Made by a program: the position numbers and the translations under genes | The notes under the pieces: generated by a model | The model's input: the letters and a program-made list of their open reading frames with translations, nothing else | What the model was told of the DNA's origin: nothing | Databases searched by the model: none | From: Thalassoglobus sp. JC818 | GTDB lineage: Bacteria; Planctomycetota; Planctomycetia; Planctomycetales; Planctomycetaceae | Assembly: GCF_040717535.1 (NCBI RefSeq) | Contig: NZ_JBFEFI010000001.1 | Location: 434,001-498,000, forward strand | Direction of reading: 5' to 3' | DNA: 64,000 bases | Shown: one piece after another, positions 25,884 through 34,945 of the stretch | Position numbering within the stretch: position 1 is the stretch's first letter | Layout of the letters: every line of letters starts with the position of its first letter

Positions 25884-27044
25884 TTACTTCACACCATCGC
25901 CGGCAGAGCGGTACCTATCTATGAAATGTTGTGAATAGTGTGGCTGCAATAGGACCAACAAAGCATCGACTCCCGATAGTTCTGATCCGTCATGATCCTT
26001 GAGGAATTGCTTCGTCACTTTTGAAATGTCGTCTGCGACAAGTGAGTACTTCTGTGCGTCATCGGGTAACGGAACGAATAGGGTTGCCATTAAGGAATTC
26101 ACAGCAGACGTCACTTCAGCCAAGTCAGCTGTGGGTGCAACTCCGCTGATCTGCGAGACTTTTCCGTTGGCTGCGGCAATCATGCCGCCAATCTGAGGGA
26201 CCAATACCGGATTCGTGGTCGCCGCTCGAGCTCTCAATCCCATCTCGAGTTGAACGAGGGCTCCAACGACAAACTTCAATCGACGACGGTTCTGAACAGA
26301 ATTACCCGTCGTCTCCAACCAAAGACTTGGAGCGTCGGCGTTGACGTCGCGATTCATGAAAAAGTTATGTCGAACTTCGCCGTCTGACCATGAGACGAAG
26401 TCGAACGCACTAGCAAGTCTATGACCGGCAGCCACTAAGTCTTCGTTGTTTACAAGATGACAGCGATAACAGGCTTTTGCCAAGTCGTACAAGTTGTCGG
26501 AGCGAATCATCCCCGCTTTATTACATTCTTTCAGACGCTCTGCACGATGCTCTGCTGTTTCTAATGTGCGAGGAATGACGCGATCAGCATCGTAAGACTG
26601 ATGGCGATTCAGCCAGCCGTTTTCTCCGCCCGCAGGACCGTGACACTTCTCGCATGAAATCCCGCCAAGCACCACAACTTGGTCTCGGCGAATCGCCTGC
26701 GTCCCATGACATGATGCACACACCGATGTCGTGGCAAGTTCCTGATGATCGATATTCAGCGCGGCAACATACTTCTGCGTATTTGCATCTTTCGCGAACA
26801 GCCTCAAGTCGGCAGAACGGAAATGTGTCGATTTCATCCAAGCCGCAACTTCTGATGGATGGCACTTCTTGCAGTCACCTCGACTCACTCCGATCGTCCG
26901 TACCCATTCCGCAAGCATAGACTCTTCAGAGTTTTCAGTGGGAAGCGTTTGTGCATCGCAGACGACTGAAAATAACATCACGTAGATCAGTACGATCGTG
27001 AGTGACCGGAACGGGTGATGAAGCGACTCATCGAGGATTCGCAT
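25884..27044 (-). CDS. Tetraheme c-type cytochrome, tandem paralogue B
   Basis: 386 residues, ATG 27044, signal peptide 'LTIVLIYVMLFSVVCDA'. Four CXXCH motifs: CKKCH ('CKKCHPSEVAAW'), CASCH, CEKCH, CYRCH. Heme spacing and the C-terminal blocks 'LKFVVGALVQLE', 'VPQIGGMIAAANGKVSQI' and 'LLVLLQPHYSQHF' match the next gene product, which starts 17 bp downstream. No catalytic residues of known multiheme reductases (e.g. the CXXCK of NrfA) are seen, so an electron carrier role is more likely than an enzyme. Same strand as the reductase gene 65 bp upstream, so the run 28333-20098 may be one operon. Confidence 0.82.
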   Translation of the reverse strand: MRILDESLHHPFRSLTIVLIYVMLFSVVCDAQTLPTENSEESMLAEWVRTIGVSRGDCKKCHPSEVAAWMKSTHFRSADLRLFAKDANTQKYVAALNIDHQELATTSVCASCHGTQAIRRDQVVVLGGISCEKCHGPAGGENGWLNRHQSYDADRVIPRTLETAEHRAERLKECNKAGMIRSDNLYDLAKACYRCHLVNNEDLVAAGHRLASAFDFVSWSDGEVRHNFFMNRDVNADAPSLWLETTGNSVQNRRRLKFVVGALVQLEMGLRARAATTNPVLVPQIGGMIAAANGKVSQISGVAPTADLAEVTSAVNSLMATLFVPLPDDAQKYSLVADDISKVTKQFLKDHDGSELSGVDALLVLLQPHYSQHFIDRYRSAGDGVK

Positions 27045-27109
27045 GGGACGATCTCATTCAATCCAAACCGATGAGTTCTGACTCGTTCGAAACTATGAGT
27101 CAGATACAG

Positions 27110-28333
27110 TTATGCGTTCAGCACAAGATCACCGACCGGTTTGGCGATACACGGCAGACAGGAGTTGTCGAGACTCTCAGAACGCATCTCATCGTCGTAC
27201 CTTACACAGCCTTTCAAAATTCCGACTCGACATGCACCACAATCGCCAGACCGGCAGACCGACTCCAATTCGACGCTGTTCCTTTCTGCGAGATCTAACA
27301 GTGAATCAGCTTGTGAATTCCACAGCACAGTCTTCTTCGATCGTTGGAACGTGACGGTTTTGCCACCTGTGCTTGTTGCAGACGCTGTTTCCGGAGGATT
27401 GTTCACCGAATCTAATTCCGGCTGAGACGAAGGCGGACGCTGTCGATTTCCAAACCCTTCAATGTGGATCATTTCGTCAGGCACATTGAATTCTTTAAGT
27501 TGCTCGCTGAGAGATTGTGTCATCGCCAATGACCCACAGATCATGAATTCTGAGCCAGCGGGATCGACCCACCGGGACACCGAAGCAATACTGATTCTCT
27601 CGCTGCCGTCGTAGTCGACTCCGAGCGAATCCGTCCGATCAGGCGCAGTGTAAATCGTAAGGACTTTGAGATTTGGGCAAAGTCTCTCCAGCTTTCGAAG
27701 TTCCTGTCTAGCAACATGCTCGCGACCATTTTTCATGGAATAGACAAGTACTGCCTTTCGATCTGGTTCGTTTTTTATCCTATCTGCCATGCTCAAGAAC
27801 GGCGTGATTCCAATCCCGCCTGCTATGAGGACCAACGGCTTTTCGGTTGAAGTCGACGCGACAAACTTCCCGCTTGGCGCAGAGACATCCAAAGTCGCTC
27901 CAACGTGAATCTGTTCTTGAATGAAAGTCGTTGCCAATCCATCCGGAAGAACCTTCAAGGTGATCCGATAGAATTCAGAAGAAGGGCTCGCAGAGAGCGA
28001 GTAACACCGCTTCACAGATTTCTTGTGTCCCGGGATATGCAGTCTCAGCATGATGTACTGCCCAGGCTCAAACATTGGCAGGGCTTTTCCATCCTGTGGT
28101 ACTAGGTGCAAAGAGATGACGTTCTCAGACTCTTGAACTCGCTTGCTGACGATAAATGTGCGGAAGCCCATCCACGCGATAGACTTTTCCATTGGCGAGT
28201 CACCTTTGAGTGCCTCCTGAATCGCATGAGTTCGACCAGGAAGGTTGAGAGCGTTCTTGGACCTCGCTTGCCAGACCAAACTGGTGATTTTCGCAATCGC
28301 CGTCGCACTCATAAGTATGCTGAGAATGAGCAT
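27110..28333 (-). CDS. Membrane-anchored flavin/2Fe-2S oxidoreductase
   Basis: 407 residues; ATG 28333 has GAAGG upstream and gives an N-terminal anchor helix ('LILSILMSATAIAKITSLVW'). Then a ferredoxin-NADP-reductase module: FAD motif 'RCYSLSASPSSE' (RxYS), 'PGQYIMLRL', NAD(P) motif 'LVLIAGGIGITPFLSM', and 'FMICGSLAMTQSL'. The C-terminus (about 325-407) is a plant-type 2Fe-2S ferredoxin with 'CRSGDCGACRVGILKGCV' and the fourth ligand in 'CLPC'. The layout is FAD-NAD-2Fe2S, as in vanillate demethylase- and Hmp-like reductases. It probably oxidises cytoplasmic NAD(P)H and feeds the multiheme chain. First gene of the minus-strand redox run. Confidence 0.88.
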   Translation of the reverse strand: MLILSILMSATAIAKITSLVWQARSKNALNLPGRTHAIQEALKGDSPMEKSIAWMGFRTFIVSKRVQESENVISLHLVPQDGKALPMFEPGQYIMLRLHIPGHKKSVKRCYSLSASPSSEFYRITLKVLPDGLATTFIQEQIHVGATLDVSAPSGKFVASTSTEKPLVLIAGGIGITPFLSMADRIKNEPDRKAVLVYSMKNGREHVARQELRKLERLCPNLKVLTIYTAPDRTDSLGVDYDGSERISIASVSRWVDPAGSEFMICGSLAMTQSLSEQLKEFNVPDEMIHIEGFGNRQRPPSSQPELDSVNNPPETASATSTGGKTVTFQRSKKTVLWNSQADSLLDLAERNSVELESVCRSGDCGACRVGILKGCVRYDDEMRSESLDNSCLPCIAKPVGDLVLNA

Positions 28334-28849
28334 TGGATGACCTTCAGTAGTCTCATCTTGTTGAGCTGACTCAACAAACTTCAGCTCAGATGTATGTCCA
28401 TGAACGCCCAAAAAACGCAGTGTTCAACAACGTTTTGTCAGCTTTTCAATCGTTGAAAGAACATTTGGATTTGTTTGACGAAAGCGAATTTCTGATGTTG
28501 AGAAACACCATTGACTCGCGTTTTTTGCAAATCGGATCAGCGATCTGAAACAGTTCATTTCGCTTGCCGAAGCTGATTCGAAGAGGTCACTGCCGAAGCC
28601 TTGCAAGTTCAATCCTCTGGCAGGTTTTGCCTGTCGGTAAAATTTCTCAAAATACGCGTCGCATCTTCCACCGAATTGCGATCTCAGCTTCGTCTGTCAG
28701 TTTTTCTGTACACGAAGAACAGAATTTTCGTCGCCTGAAGAAGCAAATGTTTGGCAGTGAGTCGGTCGCACCAACGTGCAGTGAATGGACCTAAGCAACA
28801 TTTGCGGCCGACATGATAGCGTCACGAGCAGGGAGGCTCTGAACGAACT
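28334..28849. promoter_or_regulatory. Divergent promoter region of redox module
   Basis: 516 bp between the reductase (minus) and the pentaheme cytochrome (plus) with no supported gene. It contains an inverted repeat TTTCAA-TCG-TTGAAA at 28444-28458, which could be an operator; by eye it does not match the Fnr/Crp half-site TTGAT...ATCAA or TGTGA...TCACA. Both divergent transcripts of the module should start here. Confidence 0.4.
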
Positions 28850-30724
28850 GTGCGATCGATACTCTTACATAAACTCAACGGCCGCTTGTTTACGTTGGCG
28901 CTCGTCGCTCTTGCCGTATTCGCGACAGTAGATATCGCACGCGCTCAAGATGTCGCAGCAGAGAACGCACGTTGGAGCAGTCAGTCGCTCGAAGAGGCAG
29001 ACTTAGTTTCTGTCGCTGATCATTCTCAGGTGCTCAATCAAGCAGTCGACTGCGCCCACTCAGAGTTGTTTCGCTGCGATCCGTATCCATCAGCGAAGGC
29101 GTGCGCGAAATGCCATCCACAGCATTTCCGCGAATGGTCGGTCTCTCCGCATGCGTATGCACAGCTCAGTCCTGTGTTTAATGCAATGTCAAACAAGCTG
29201 ATTGAACTAACCAACGGGACGTTGGGCGACTTCTGCATTCGCTGTCATACGCCAGTTGGAATGGCTCTCAACGAACCGATCAACATGAGCAACCTTTATC
29301 GCCATACCGCAGCACGGGAAGGAGTGACTTGCATCAGCTGCCATCGTGTCAACCAGGCTTGGGGAAAGGGGGCAGGGCGTCAGGCACTTGTCCCAGGCGA
29401 TGTCACACATGCCGTGTATGGTCCGCGTGGAAGTGACATTCTGCAACAAGTTCTTTCGCACATGGACGAGTACGGAGCATTGTCGACGACTTCGGACACC
29501 TCACTCCCGTCGCGCAAGATCCATCGAGAGTCTGTCCGTTTCTTCGAGATGACAACATCAAGTTTTTGCGGGAGTTGCCACGATGTCTTCGCACCAAACG
29601 GATTTCGACTTGAAGACGCGTTCAGCGAGTTTAAACACTCCCCAGCTGCGGACTGCGGAAAAAACTGCCAAGACTGCCACATGGGGAAAACTCCCGGGAA
29701 AGCTGAGGGCTACGACTGTGCCCCGGCAGCCATCGTTGGAAACCGCCCAACCCCCTCACGCAAGCACACCAACCACATGATGGTCGGACCGGATTATTCG
29801 ATCGTTCATCCCGGAATATTTCCTCACAACATCGAAGCTGTTCGCGAACCTGGGGACCACTCTGGGGAAACAGGATTGGCGACACTTGAGGAGTGGTTGA
29901 TGTTCAACGACCGCGAAGGTTGGGGCCAAGACGAGTTTGAAGCCAAAGTCCAGGACGACAACATCTTCCCACTTGAATGGAAAGATTCTAACCGTCGCCG
30001 GCGGGCACGGAGGATCCTCGACGATCAGAAGAAACTGCTGCGAGAAGCGGACTTGCAGCGACACCAATTATTGCGCGCCGGATACCATTTGGGAGAGATC
30101 GAAGTCGTAAGACGCTTTGGGAAAGATTTCAAATTCCGTGTTCCAGTCAGCAACATTACTGACGGACATGGAGTACCGACCGGCTTCGACGCTGAGAGAC
30201 TCGTTTATGTTCGCACCCAAGTCTGGGACTCCAATGGCTGCCTGATTTTTCAGTCTGGCGATCTCGACCCGAACGGAGACCTGCGCGACAGCCACTCCCT
30301 CTACGTTCACAATGGAGAAGTCCCGCTTGATCGCCACCTGTTCTCTCTGCAGTCTCGTTTCATCACTCGCAATGTCAGAGGAGGCGAACGCGAACAGGTC
30401 TTAAACATTCCATACTCACTCGATCCGCTCCCCTATCTCCGCCCGGAGACTCGCCCGTTTACGGTTCTCGGACGTCCAACAAGTGCACGAAAGCAGAAAC
30501 AAAACATCGAAGTCGGTGGACATCGATATGCAGAGTACTCCGTTCCCAATCGATCAGGTCCGCTTTCAATTCGAGTTCAATTGATCGCTGGAATGGTGCC
30601 GGTCAATCTGATTCACGAAATCTCCAGCGTTGGCTTCGACTATGGGATGAGTGCTCGAGAGGTCGCGAACGCAGTGGTTGCTGGACATCTTGTACTTTAT
30701 GAACGGACTAAAGTAGTCAAGTAA
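28850..30724 (+). CDS. Pentaheme c554-type cytochrome
   Basis: 624 residues, GTG 28850, GGAGG about 13 bases upstream, signal peptide 'LFTLALVALAVFATVDIARAQ'. Five CXXCH motifs: CAKCH ('CAKCHPQHFREWSVSPHAYAQ'-like, with the EW..S.H pattern of cytochrome c554 proteins), CIRCH, CISCH, CGSCH and CQDCH. The heme part ends near residue 285; the rest is charged helices followed by a beta-rich domain ('FKFRVPVSNITDGHGVPTGFDAER', where His and Thr-Gly-Phe recur in this family). A protein with these features is usually periplasmic or outer-surface. It is paired with the barrel gene 77 bp downstream. Confidence 0.82.
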   Translation: MRSILLHKLNGRLFTLALVALAVFATVDIARAQDVAAENARWSSQSLEEADLVSVADHSQVLNQAVDCAHSELFRCDPYPSAKACAKCHPQHFREWSVSPHAYAQLSPVFNAMSNKLIELTNGTLGDFCIRCHTPVGMALNEPINMSNLYRHTAAREGVTCISCHRVNQAWGKGAGRQALVPGDVTHAVYGPRGSDILQQVLSHMDEYGALSTTSDTSLPSRKIHRESVRFFEMTTSSFCGSCHDVFAPNGFRLEDAFSEFKHSPAADCGKNCQDCHMGKTPGKAEGYDCAPAAIVGNRPTPSRKHTNHMMVGPDYSIVHPGIFPHNIEAVREPGDHSGETGLATLEEWLMFNDREGWGQDEFEAKVQDDNIFPLEWKDSNRRRRARRILDDQKKLLREADLQRHQLLRAGYHLGEIEVVRRFGKDFKFRVPVSNITDGHGVPTGFDAERLVYVRTQVWDSNGCLIFQSGDLDPNGDLRDSHSLYVHNGEVPLDRHLFSLQSRFITRNVRGGEREQVLNIPYSLDPLPYLRPETRPFTVLGRPTSARKQKQNIEVGGHRYAEYSVPNRSGPLSIRVQLIAGMVPVNLIHEISSVGFDYGMSAREVANAVVAGHLVLYERTKVVK

Positions 30725-30801
30725 CCCGGCAAGAACAGTTGGCCGTACATTGAACCATTTGGAATGATGAAGTTCATTCAGTGATTGAAAGGGCATGTGT
30801 G

Positions 30802-32625
30802 CCGAAACGGAGATCAATCAAATCTGCCCTCGCATTGTGTCTGGTTGCGGTTTCCGCTGCGCGAATTCAGGCGAACGATAACTTGCCGAGTTCGTATGCG
30901 CCGGGGATTGTTCACATGAGAGACCTCGGTCATCTCCAACCGAACGGAGCCCCCGAAGGTCGCGTTCGGATCTCTGATCGAAGTCAAAGTAATGTGAATC
31001 CGGTCCGGCGACAGCCATTCCCTTCGGATGCTGAGACAACCGTTGATTCCGTTCATCTCATTGAGATTTCACCAACACCCAATGAAGCCGGACTGTTCTC
31101 GTCTGACCTGAATGGTCAAGTTGCCCCAGACGAAGCAGAGACTTTCTTCGATCGCCAATTCGAGACGCATCACGCGGAATGGGTTCCATATCTTCCTGAT
31201 TTGGAACCTGCTGACGAATCCCACTTTCTTCACTGTGCTGAGCTGTTCCCGGACTTTTTAACCAAGTTCAACAAACCACTGGCGAAACTCAGTGAGACCG
31301 TCACCTGCAGCGAACATGATACCGTTCACACGGAGCTGGTCTCTTACCCAATCGGCTTGCAAGAGATTCCGGAACGCCCCAATCTACTCATCGAGTTGAA
31401 CGAGAGTTTCCTCGCGCCCGGGCAACTGAATCAAGGCATTGAGTTGCCAACGGGAGCCGTCTGGCGACCATCACTGTGGGTTTTCGGTACTTATCGAACC
31501 GGATTCAACTACCTTGAACGTACCGAATCTTCAGATGTCGTTGAGATCGCGCAGCGACTCGATTTGTTTGCTCAGTTGAATTTGTCCGGAACCGAACGTG
31601 TGTTACTTGGCCTGCGACCAGTTGATGAAGAAACGAGTTCCGGTCGTCGATTCTTGTCTTATGACTTTCAGGATGGGAAGGTCATAGACGGATGGAATGC
31701 CGATATTCAAACGTTGTTCTTCGAAGGCGATTTCGGGGAACTTTTCCCTCGTCTTGATCCCCACGATCGTCATCGTTTCGACATCGGATTCTCAGTCGGT
31801 CGGCAGCCAATGTCCTTCCAGCAGGGACTACTCATCAACGAAGATCGAGTTGACGCTGTGACAGCCACGCGGAATACCATCTCCGGCAACCGTCTTCTGA
31901 ATCTGCGAATGACTGGTGTTTATGTCTGGGACGAAATCCACCGAAACAACAATCAGCTCGATTCTGACGCACAGTTAGTCGGACTATTTACGGAAAGTGA
32001 CTTTGCTCTGTCGACGATCAATGCGGACATCGCGTACCTACATTCGCAATCGTCGTTTGGCAGCCAGTTAGCGTTTGGCCTGAGTGCGATTCAACGGCTC
32101 CATGGATTCCACAACACATATAACACTTCTGTTCATGTGTTGGGTTCGATACCAACTGACGGAGAAACGTCTGCATCCGGTCGCGGAGTCTTACTTTTCT
32201 CTCAAACCTCGTGGACGCCACACCATACTGTCGATTTAATTTATCTCAATGGGTTCTGGGCGATTGATCAATTCACTTCGCCAATGCGAGGCACACTCGC
32301 GGGAGGTCCACTCGGGCAGACAGGAATCCTCTTCGCCGCTCCTGGGCTGGGACGGTTTGGAGCACCTTTGAGCAATCAAGCGAGCGATGTTGTTGGAGGC
32401 AGCCTTGGGTATCAACTCTTCTTCGATCACACGAAGCAGCAGATCATCTTCGAAGTCGGTGGACGCCAACCGACGAACAATGTCGCAGCTGAATTCGGAT
32501 TCGGAACACGCTATCAAAAAGCATTGGACCAACACTGGATCTTGGTGATCGACGGCTTTGCTTCGAAGCAGGTCGGCCAACACTGGACACCTGGAGCACG
32601 AATTGAACTCCTGGCTAAATTCTAA
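30802..32625 (+). CDS. Outer-membrane beta-barrel porin
   Basis: 607 residues from GTG 30802, preceded by GAAAGGG, giving a signal peptide ('SIKSALALCLVAVSAARIQA'); GTG 30781 is an alternative. The N-terminal about 200 residues are hydrophilic. From about residue 220 to the end there are alternating amphipathic strands ('LWVFGTYRTGFNYLER', 'RLDLFAQLNLSGTERVLLGLRP', 'RFDIGFSVGRQPMSFQQGLL', 'HHTVDLIYLNGFWAIDQF', 'HWILVIDGFASKQ') ending in Phe ('IELLAKF'), the classical outer-membrane C-terminus. It resembles alginate-export-type porins. With the multiheme cytochrome before it, a porin-cytochrome conduit is possible. Confidence 0.72.
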   Translation, partial: PKRRSIKSALALCLVAVSAARIQANDNLPSSYAPGIVHMRDLGHLQPNGAPEGRVRISDRSQSNVNPVRRQPFPSDAETTVDSVHLIEISPTPNEAGLFSSDLNGQVAPDEAETFFDRQFETHHAEWVPYLPDLEPADESHFLHCAELFPDFLTKFNKPLAKLSETVTCSEHDTVHTELVSYPIGLQEIPERPNLLIELNESFLAPGQLNQGIELPTGAVWRPSLWVFGTYRTGFNYLERTESSDVVEIAQRLDLFAQLNLSGTERVLLGLRPVDEETSSGRRFLSYDFQDGKVIDGWNADIQTLFFEGDFGELFPRLDPHDRHRFDIGFSVGRQPMSFQQGLLINEDRVDAVTATRNTISGNRLLNLRMTGVYVWDEIHRNNNQLDSDAQLVGLFTESDFALSTINADIAYLHSQSSFGSQLAFGLSAIQRLHGFHNTYNTSVHVLGSIPTDGETSASGRGVLLFSQTSWTPHHTVDLIYLNGFWAIDQFTSPMRGTLAGGPLGQTGILFAAPGLGRFGAPLSNQASDVVGGSLGYQLFFDHTKQQIIFEVGGRQPTNNVAAEFGFGTRYQKALDQHWILVIDGFASKQVGQHWTPGARIELLAKF

Positions 32626-32683
32626 ATCGCTGAGATCGGAATTCGAAGTCGATGTCCACGTATCGAGATAGTGTTCTCGGTCG

Positions 32684-33145
32684 TCAGACTTGAATGAAAG
32701 CATCCTTGGTCTGCTTCTCGCCGTCCCCGAGGGCAACGTCGTTGAAGTGGGTATCAATCAGTTCTTTCCACACCTTCGACTTGTCACGCTGATCTTCGAC
32801 GATCTGAAGACAGGTTTGCTCATCGACGTGTTCTGGAACTCTTAGAATCTGAATCAACCGATTCTGATCATCGAACGCCATTTGGACGCCTCCCGTCTCA
32901 GACCACGCACCGTTGAGTGTCAGGGCAAGCTTAAGTAGCTTGGGACTCGTATCCTCCGGAAGTTCACCAATCACCGACAGAAACGTGAGCATTCCCAGTT
33001 GTTCTTCGAAATGCACAAAAATCTTGTCGTAGTCATCGAATGCGATCACCCATTCCGACTCTGATCGCTGAATCACGAAAGTGACATATTCCAAGAATTG
33101 ACCCACCTCTCGAAGGCGGCAAGTAATATTTTCTCTGCGGTTCAT
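32684..33145 (-). CDS. CesT-family type III secretion chaperone, detached
   Basis: 153 residues, ATG 33145. N-terminal helix 'RLREVGQFLEYVTFVIQ', strands 'EWVIAFDDYDKIFVHFEE' and 'MLTFLSVIGELPED', helix 'PKLLKLALTLNGAWSETGG' running into the signature 'GGVQMAFDDQNRLIQILRV', and C-terminal helix 'DEQTCLQIVEDQRDKSKVWKELI'. This is the full CesT pattern. It lies 131 bp downstream of a 432-residue candidate effector on the same strand, and 15 kb from the other CesT genes, beyond the redox module. Confidence 0.8.
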   Translation of the reverse strand: MNRRENITCRLREVGQFLEYVTFVIQRSESEWVIAFDDYDKIFVHFEEQLGMLTFLSVIGELPEDTSPKLLKLALTLNGAWSETGGVQMAFDDQNRLIQILRVPEHVDEQTCLQIVEDQRDKSKVWKELIDTHFNDVALGDGEKQTKDAFIQV

Positions 33146-33276
33146 AACGTGTTACTACATGTACGAAATTGAAACAGGCAAGAAGTCGGCACCGGATTCA
33201 CCGATGCTGTTCCAGAACTTCAAAGCGAGAAAGAAGAGTTGCGGGTGAACTGGCCACCACAATCTTAAGTCGAAGG

Positions 33277-34575
33277 TCAGACTTTCCAATCAACATTGAG
33301 CTTATCAATGACGGTGGACAGGTAGGTCTTATCGACTTGAAGACGGTCTGCCAGTTCGTCGATCGACTCCGCTGGCGCCTGGTTCTTTTGCTGGTCGACA
33401 AGTGTTCTCACATCGTTTTTCAGGCGATCGACCGTGTTCTCAAGTTTCTGGTTGCACATGAAACCAGCAGCCAGGACCGCCGAGTTATTGACACACGTCA
33501 TAATCTGAGAAGCGTCTTCCAACTCGGTATGCTCCTCAGGTAAGTAAGCTCTGAGACCTTCGACACACCGAATGATCTGTGGGAGAGGCGAACTTTTCTG
33601 CCCCTCGTCAGACAATTGTTCTTGTATACTGTCTGAATGAGACGCTCCGATCTCGGAAAGTTGTTGGAGAAACGTTCCATCGCTCTCACGACGATTGAAG
33701 AACTGCGAGTCAATCTCTTTCATCCGCTCACATTTTTCGACAGCGTCCGCGAGATCACTGACTGTTTGCTGTGGAGTGCTTTCCAACCCAACAAGTGATT
33801 TTCCAAGTTTCTCAACCGAGTTTGAATATTCTTCACGTCGACTCAAACCATTGCCGATGCCATCCAGATTCAATTGAAGTTTCGGGAGTGGCGTTTCGTC
33901 CGGAACATAAAGTCCTAGCGGCTTATCAAGATCCGAGTCATCTTCGACGATCGATTCTTTTTTCACGACTGTCCCGGACTCACTCAAAGACTCCGAGAGC
34001 GACCCCTTACGATTTAGATTACTCTCCTCAGGTGCGTTTTCATCGACCTCAGTTGTTGAGGGCTTCGGTGTCTCTTGGGTCTCGTCCCGAGTTTCAACTG
34101 ATGAAGAATAGGTCCGATTCCGGACATCAATCGAGGAATCCCCATTCGAAGTTACCAGCGTCTCACCTAGTCCAACGCCATCCGTTAAGCCAGCGGTGTC
34201 ATGTTTCTCATGACTGATTCTTTGAAAGTTATAGTTGTCGACGGCACTACCGAATTCGCTCACCTTGAGGCTGTTCTTGATTCTGAAACAGCACAGAAAT
34301 GTGGAGTTCATCTTATCCGCAAGCTTCTCGCCTTCCTCTCCCAACAGGTCGCCAAGTCTTGCTCCGACCCGATCATTGCAGTAGTGAAACCGCGGCCAAC
34401 GAGGCCAACTAAGCTTCTTGGCGAAGACTTTCCCTTCGTCTTCGCAGAAAACAATTTTGGCGTCTTTTCCGAAGACACTGTCAACGGTTGACATTGAATC
34501 CCGAAAGTCGTCAACGCTTTGCAGATTGATCTCAATTCGATTGTTCGATGCTGAATCGACAGTAGATTGCACCAT
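33277..34575 (-). CDS. Candidate T3SS effector, client of adjacent CesT chaperone
   Basis: 432 residues; ATG 34575 has GGGAGG upstream. There is no signal peptide or membrane helix, and no recognisable domain. Residues about 1-110 are mixed and contain a Trp/Pro/Arg cluster and Cys pair ('FLCCF'); residues about 130-230 are Ser/Thr/Glu-rich and likely disordered; the C-terminal 200 are helical with leucine/acidic repeats ('LADAVEKCERMKEID', 'LENTVDRLKNDVRTLVDQ'). The N-terminus is Ser/Asn/Thr-rich, as in many type III export signals. Immediately followed by a CesT-type chaperone gene, the typical arrangement of an effector-chaperone pair. Activity unknown. Confidence 0.55.
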   Translation of the reverse strand: MVQSTVDSASNNRIEINLQSVDDFRDSMSTVDSVFGKDAKIVFCEDEGKVFAKKLSWPRWPRFHYCNDRVGARLGDLLGEEGEKLADKMNSTFLCCFRIKNSLKVSEFGSAVDNYNFQRISHEKHDTAGLTDGVGLGETLVTSNGDSSIDVRNRTYSSSVETRDETQETPKPSTTEVDENAPEESNLNRKGSLSESLSESGTVVKKESIVEDDSDLDKPLGLYVPDETPLPKLQLNLDGIGNGLSRREEYSNSVEKLGKSLVGLESTPQQTVSDLADAVEKCERMKEIDSQFFNRRESDGTFLQQLSEIGASHSDSIQEQLSDEGQKSSPLPQIIRCVEGLRAYLPEEHTELEDASQIMTCVNNSAVLAAGFMCNQKLENTVDRLKNDVRTLVDQQKNQAPAESIDELADRLQVDKTYLSTVIDKLNVDWKV

Positions 34576-34945
34576 TGCAGCAGCCTCCCGAAAACGGGCC
34601 GATCATGAGTGAGCCCTGTGGACCTGAGAAAACGTAGAGTTCATCGATACAGACGAATTGCTAGATCGTCAGTGAGATTTCACTGCGTCTCTCGTCGGGA
34701 TCGAATTCTTCTTTCGATTTATCTATCAGGAACGAACACCAGCTGCATTTCTTGCGTGTGCAGATCGGAATTCGTACAGATTTTAAGGAGAGTGATCCCC
34801 GGCATCGCACTTCGCGGCGGGATCTTTTACATGCCGAGCGTCGATACTAAGACGATTTCCTTGACGGCAAGCTTCTTCTTCCACCTCCACCGGTGAAATC
34901 GGTTAAGAAGACCTCAGTCCTGGTCGATCTGCTTTCCAGTTGAGA
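34576..34945. other. Intergenic region, no gene seen
   Basis: 370 bp between two minus-strand genes. No protein of plausible composition, no tRNA and no strong hairpin. Probably holds the promoter of the candidate effector operon. Confidence 0.35.

Noticed and set aside
24683-30724. Nitrite (NrfA) or hydroxylamine reductase
   Set aside because: No CXXCK active-site heme, and heme counts differ from NrfA (five with CXXCK) and octaheme HAO; better described as c554-type carriers.
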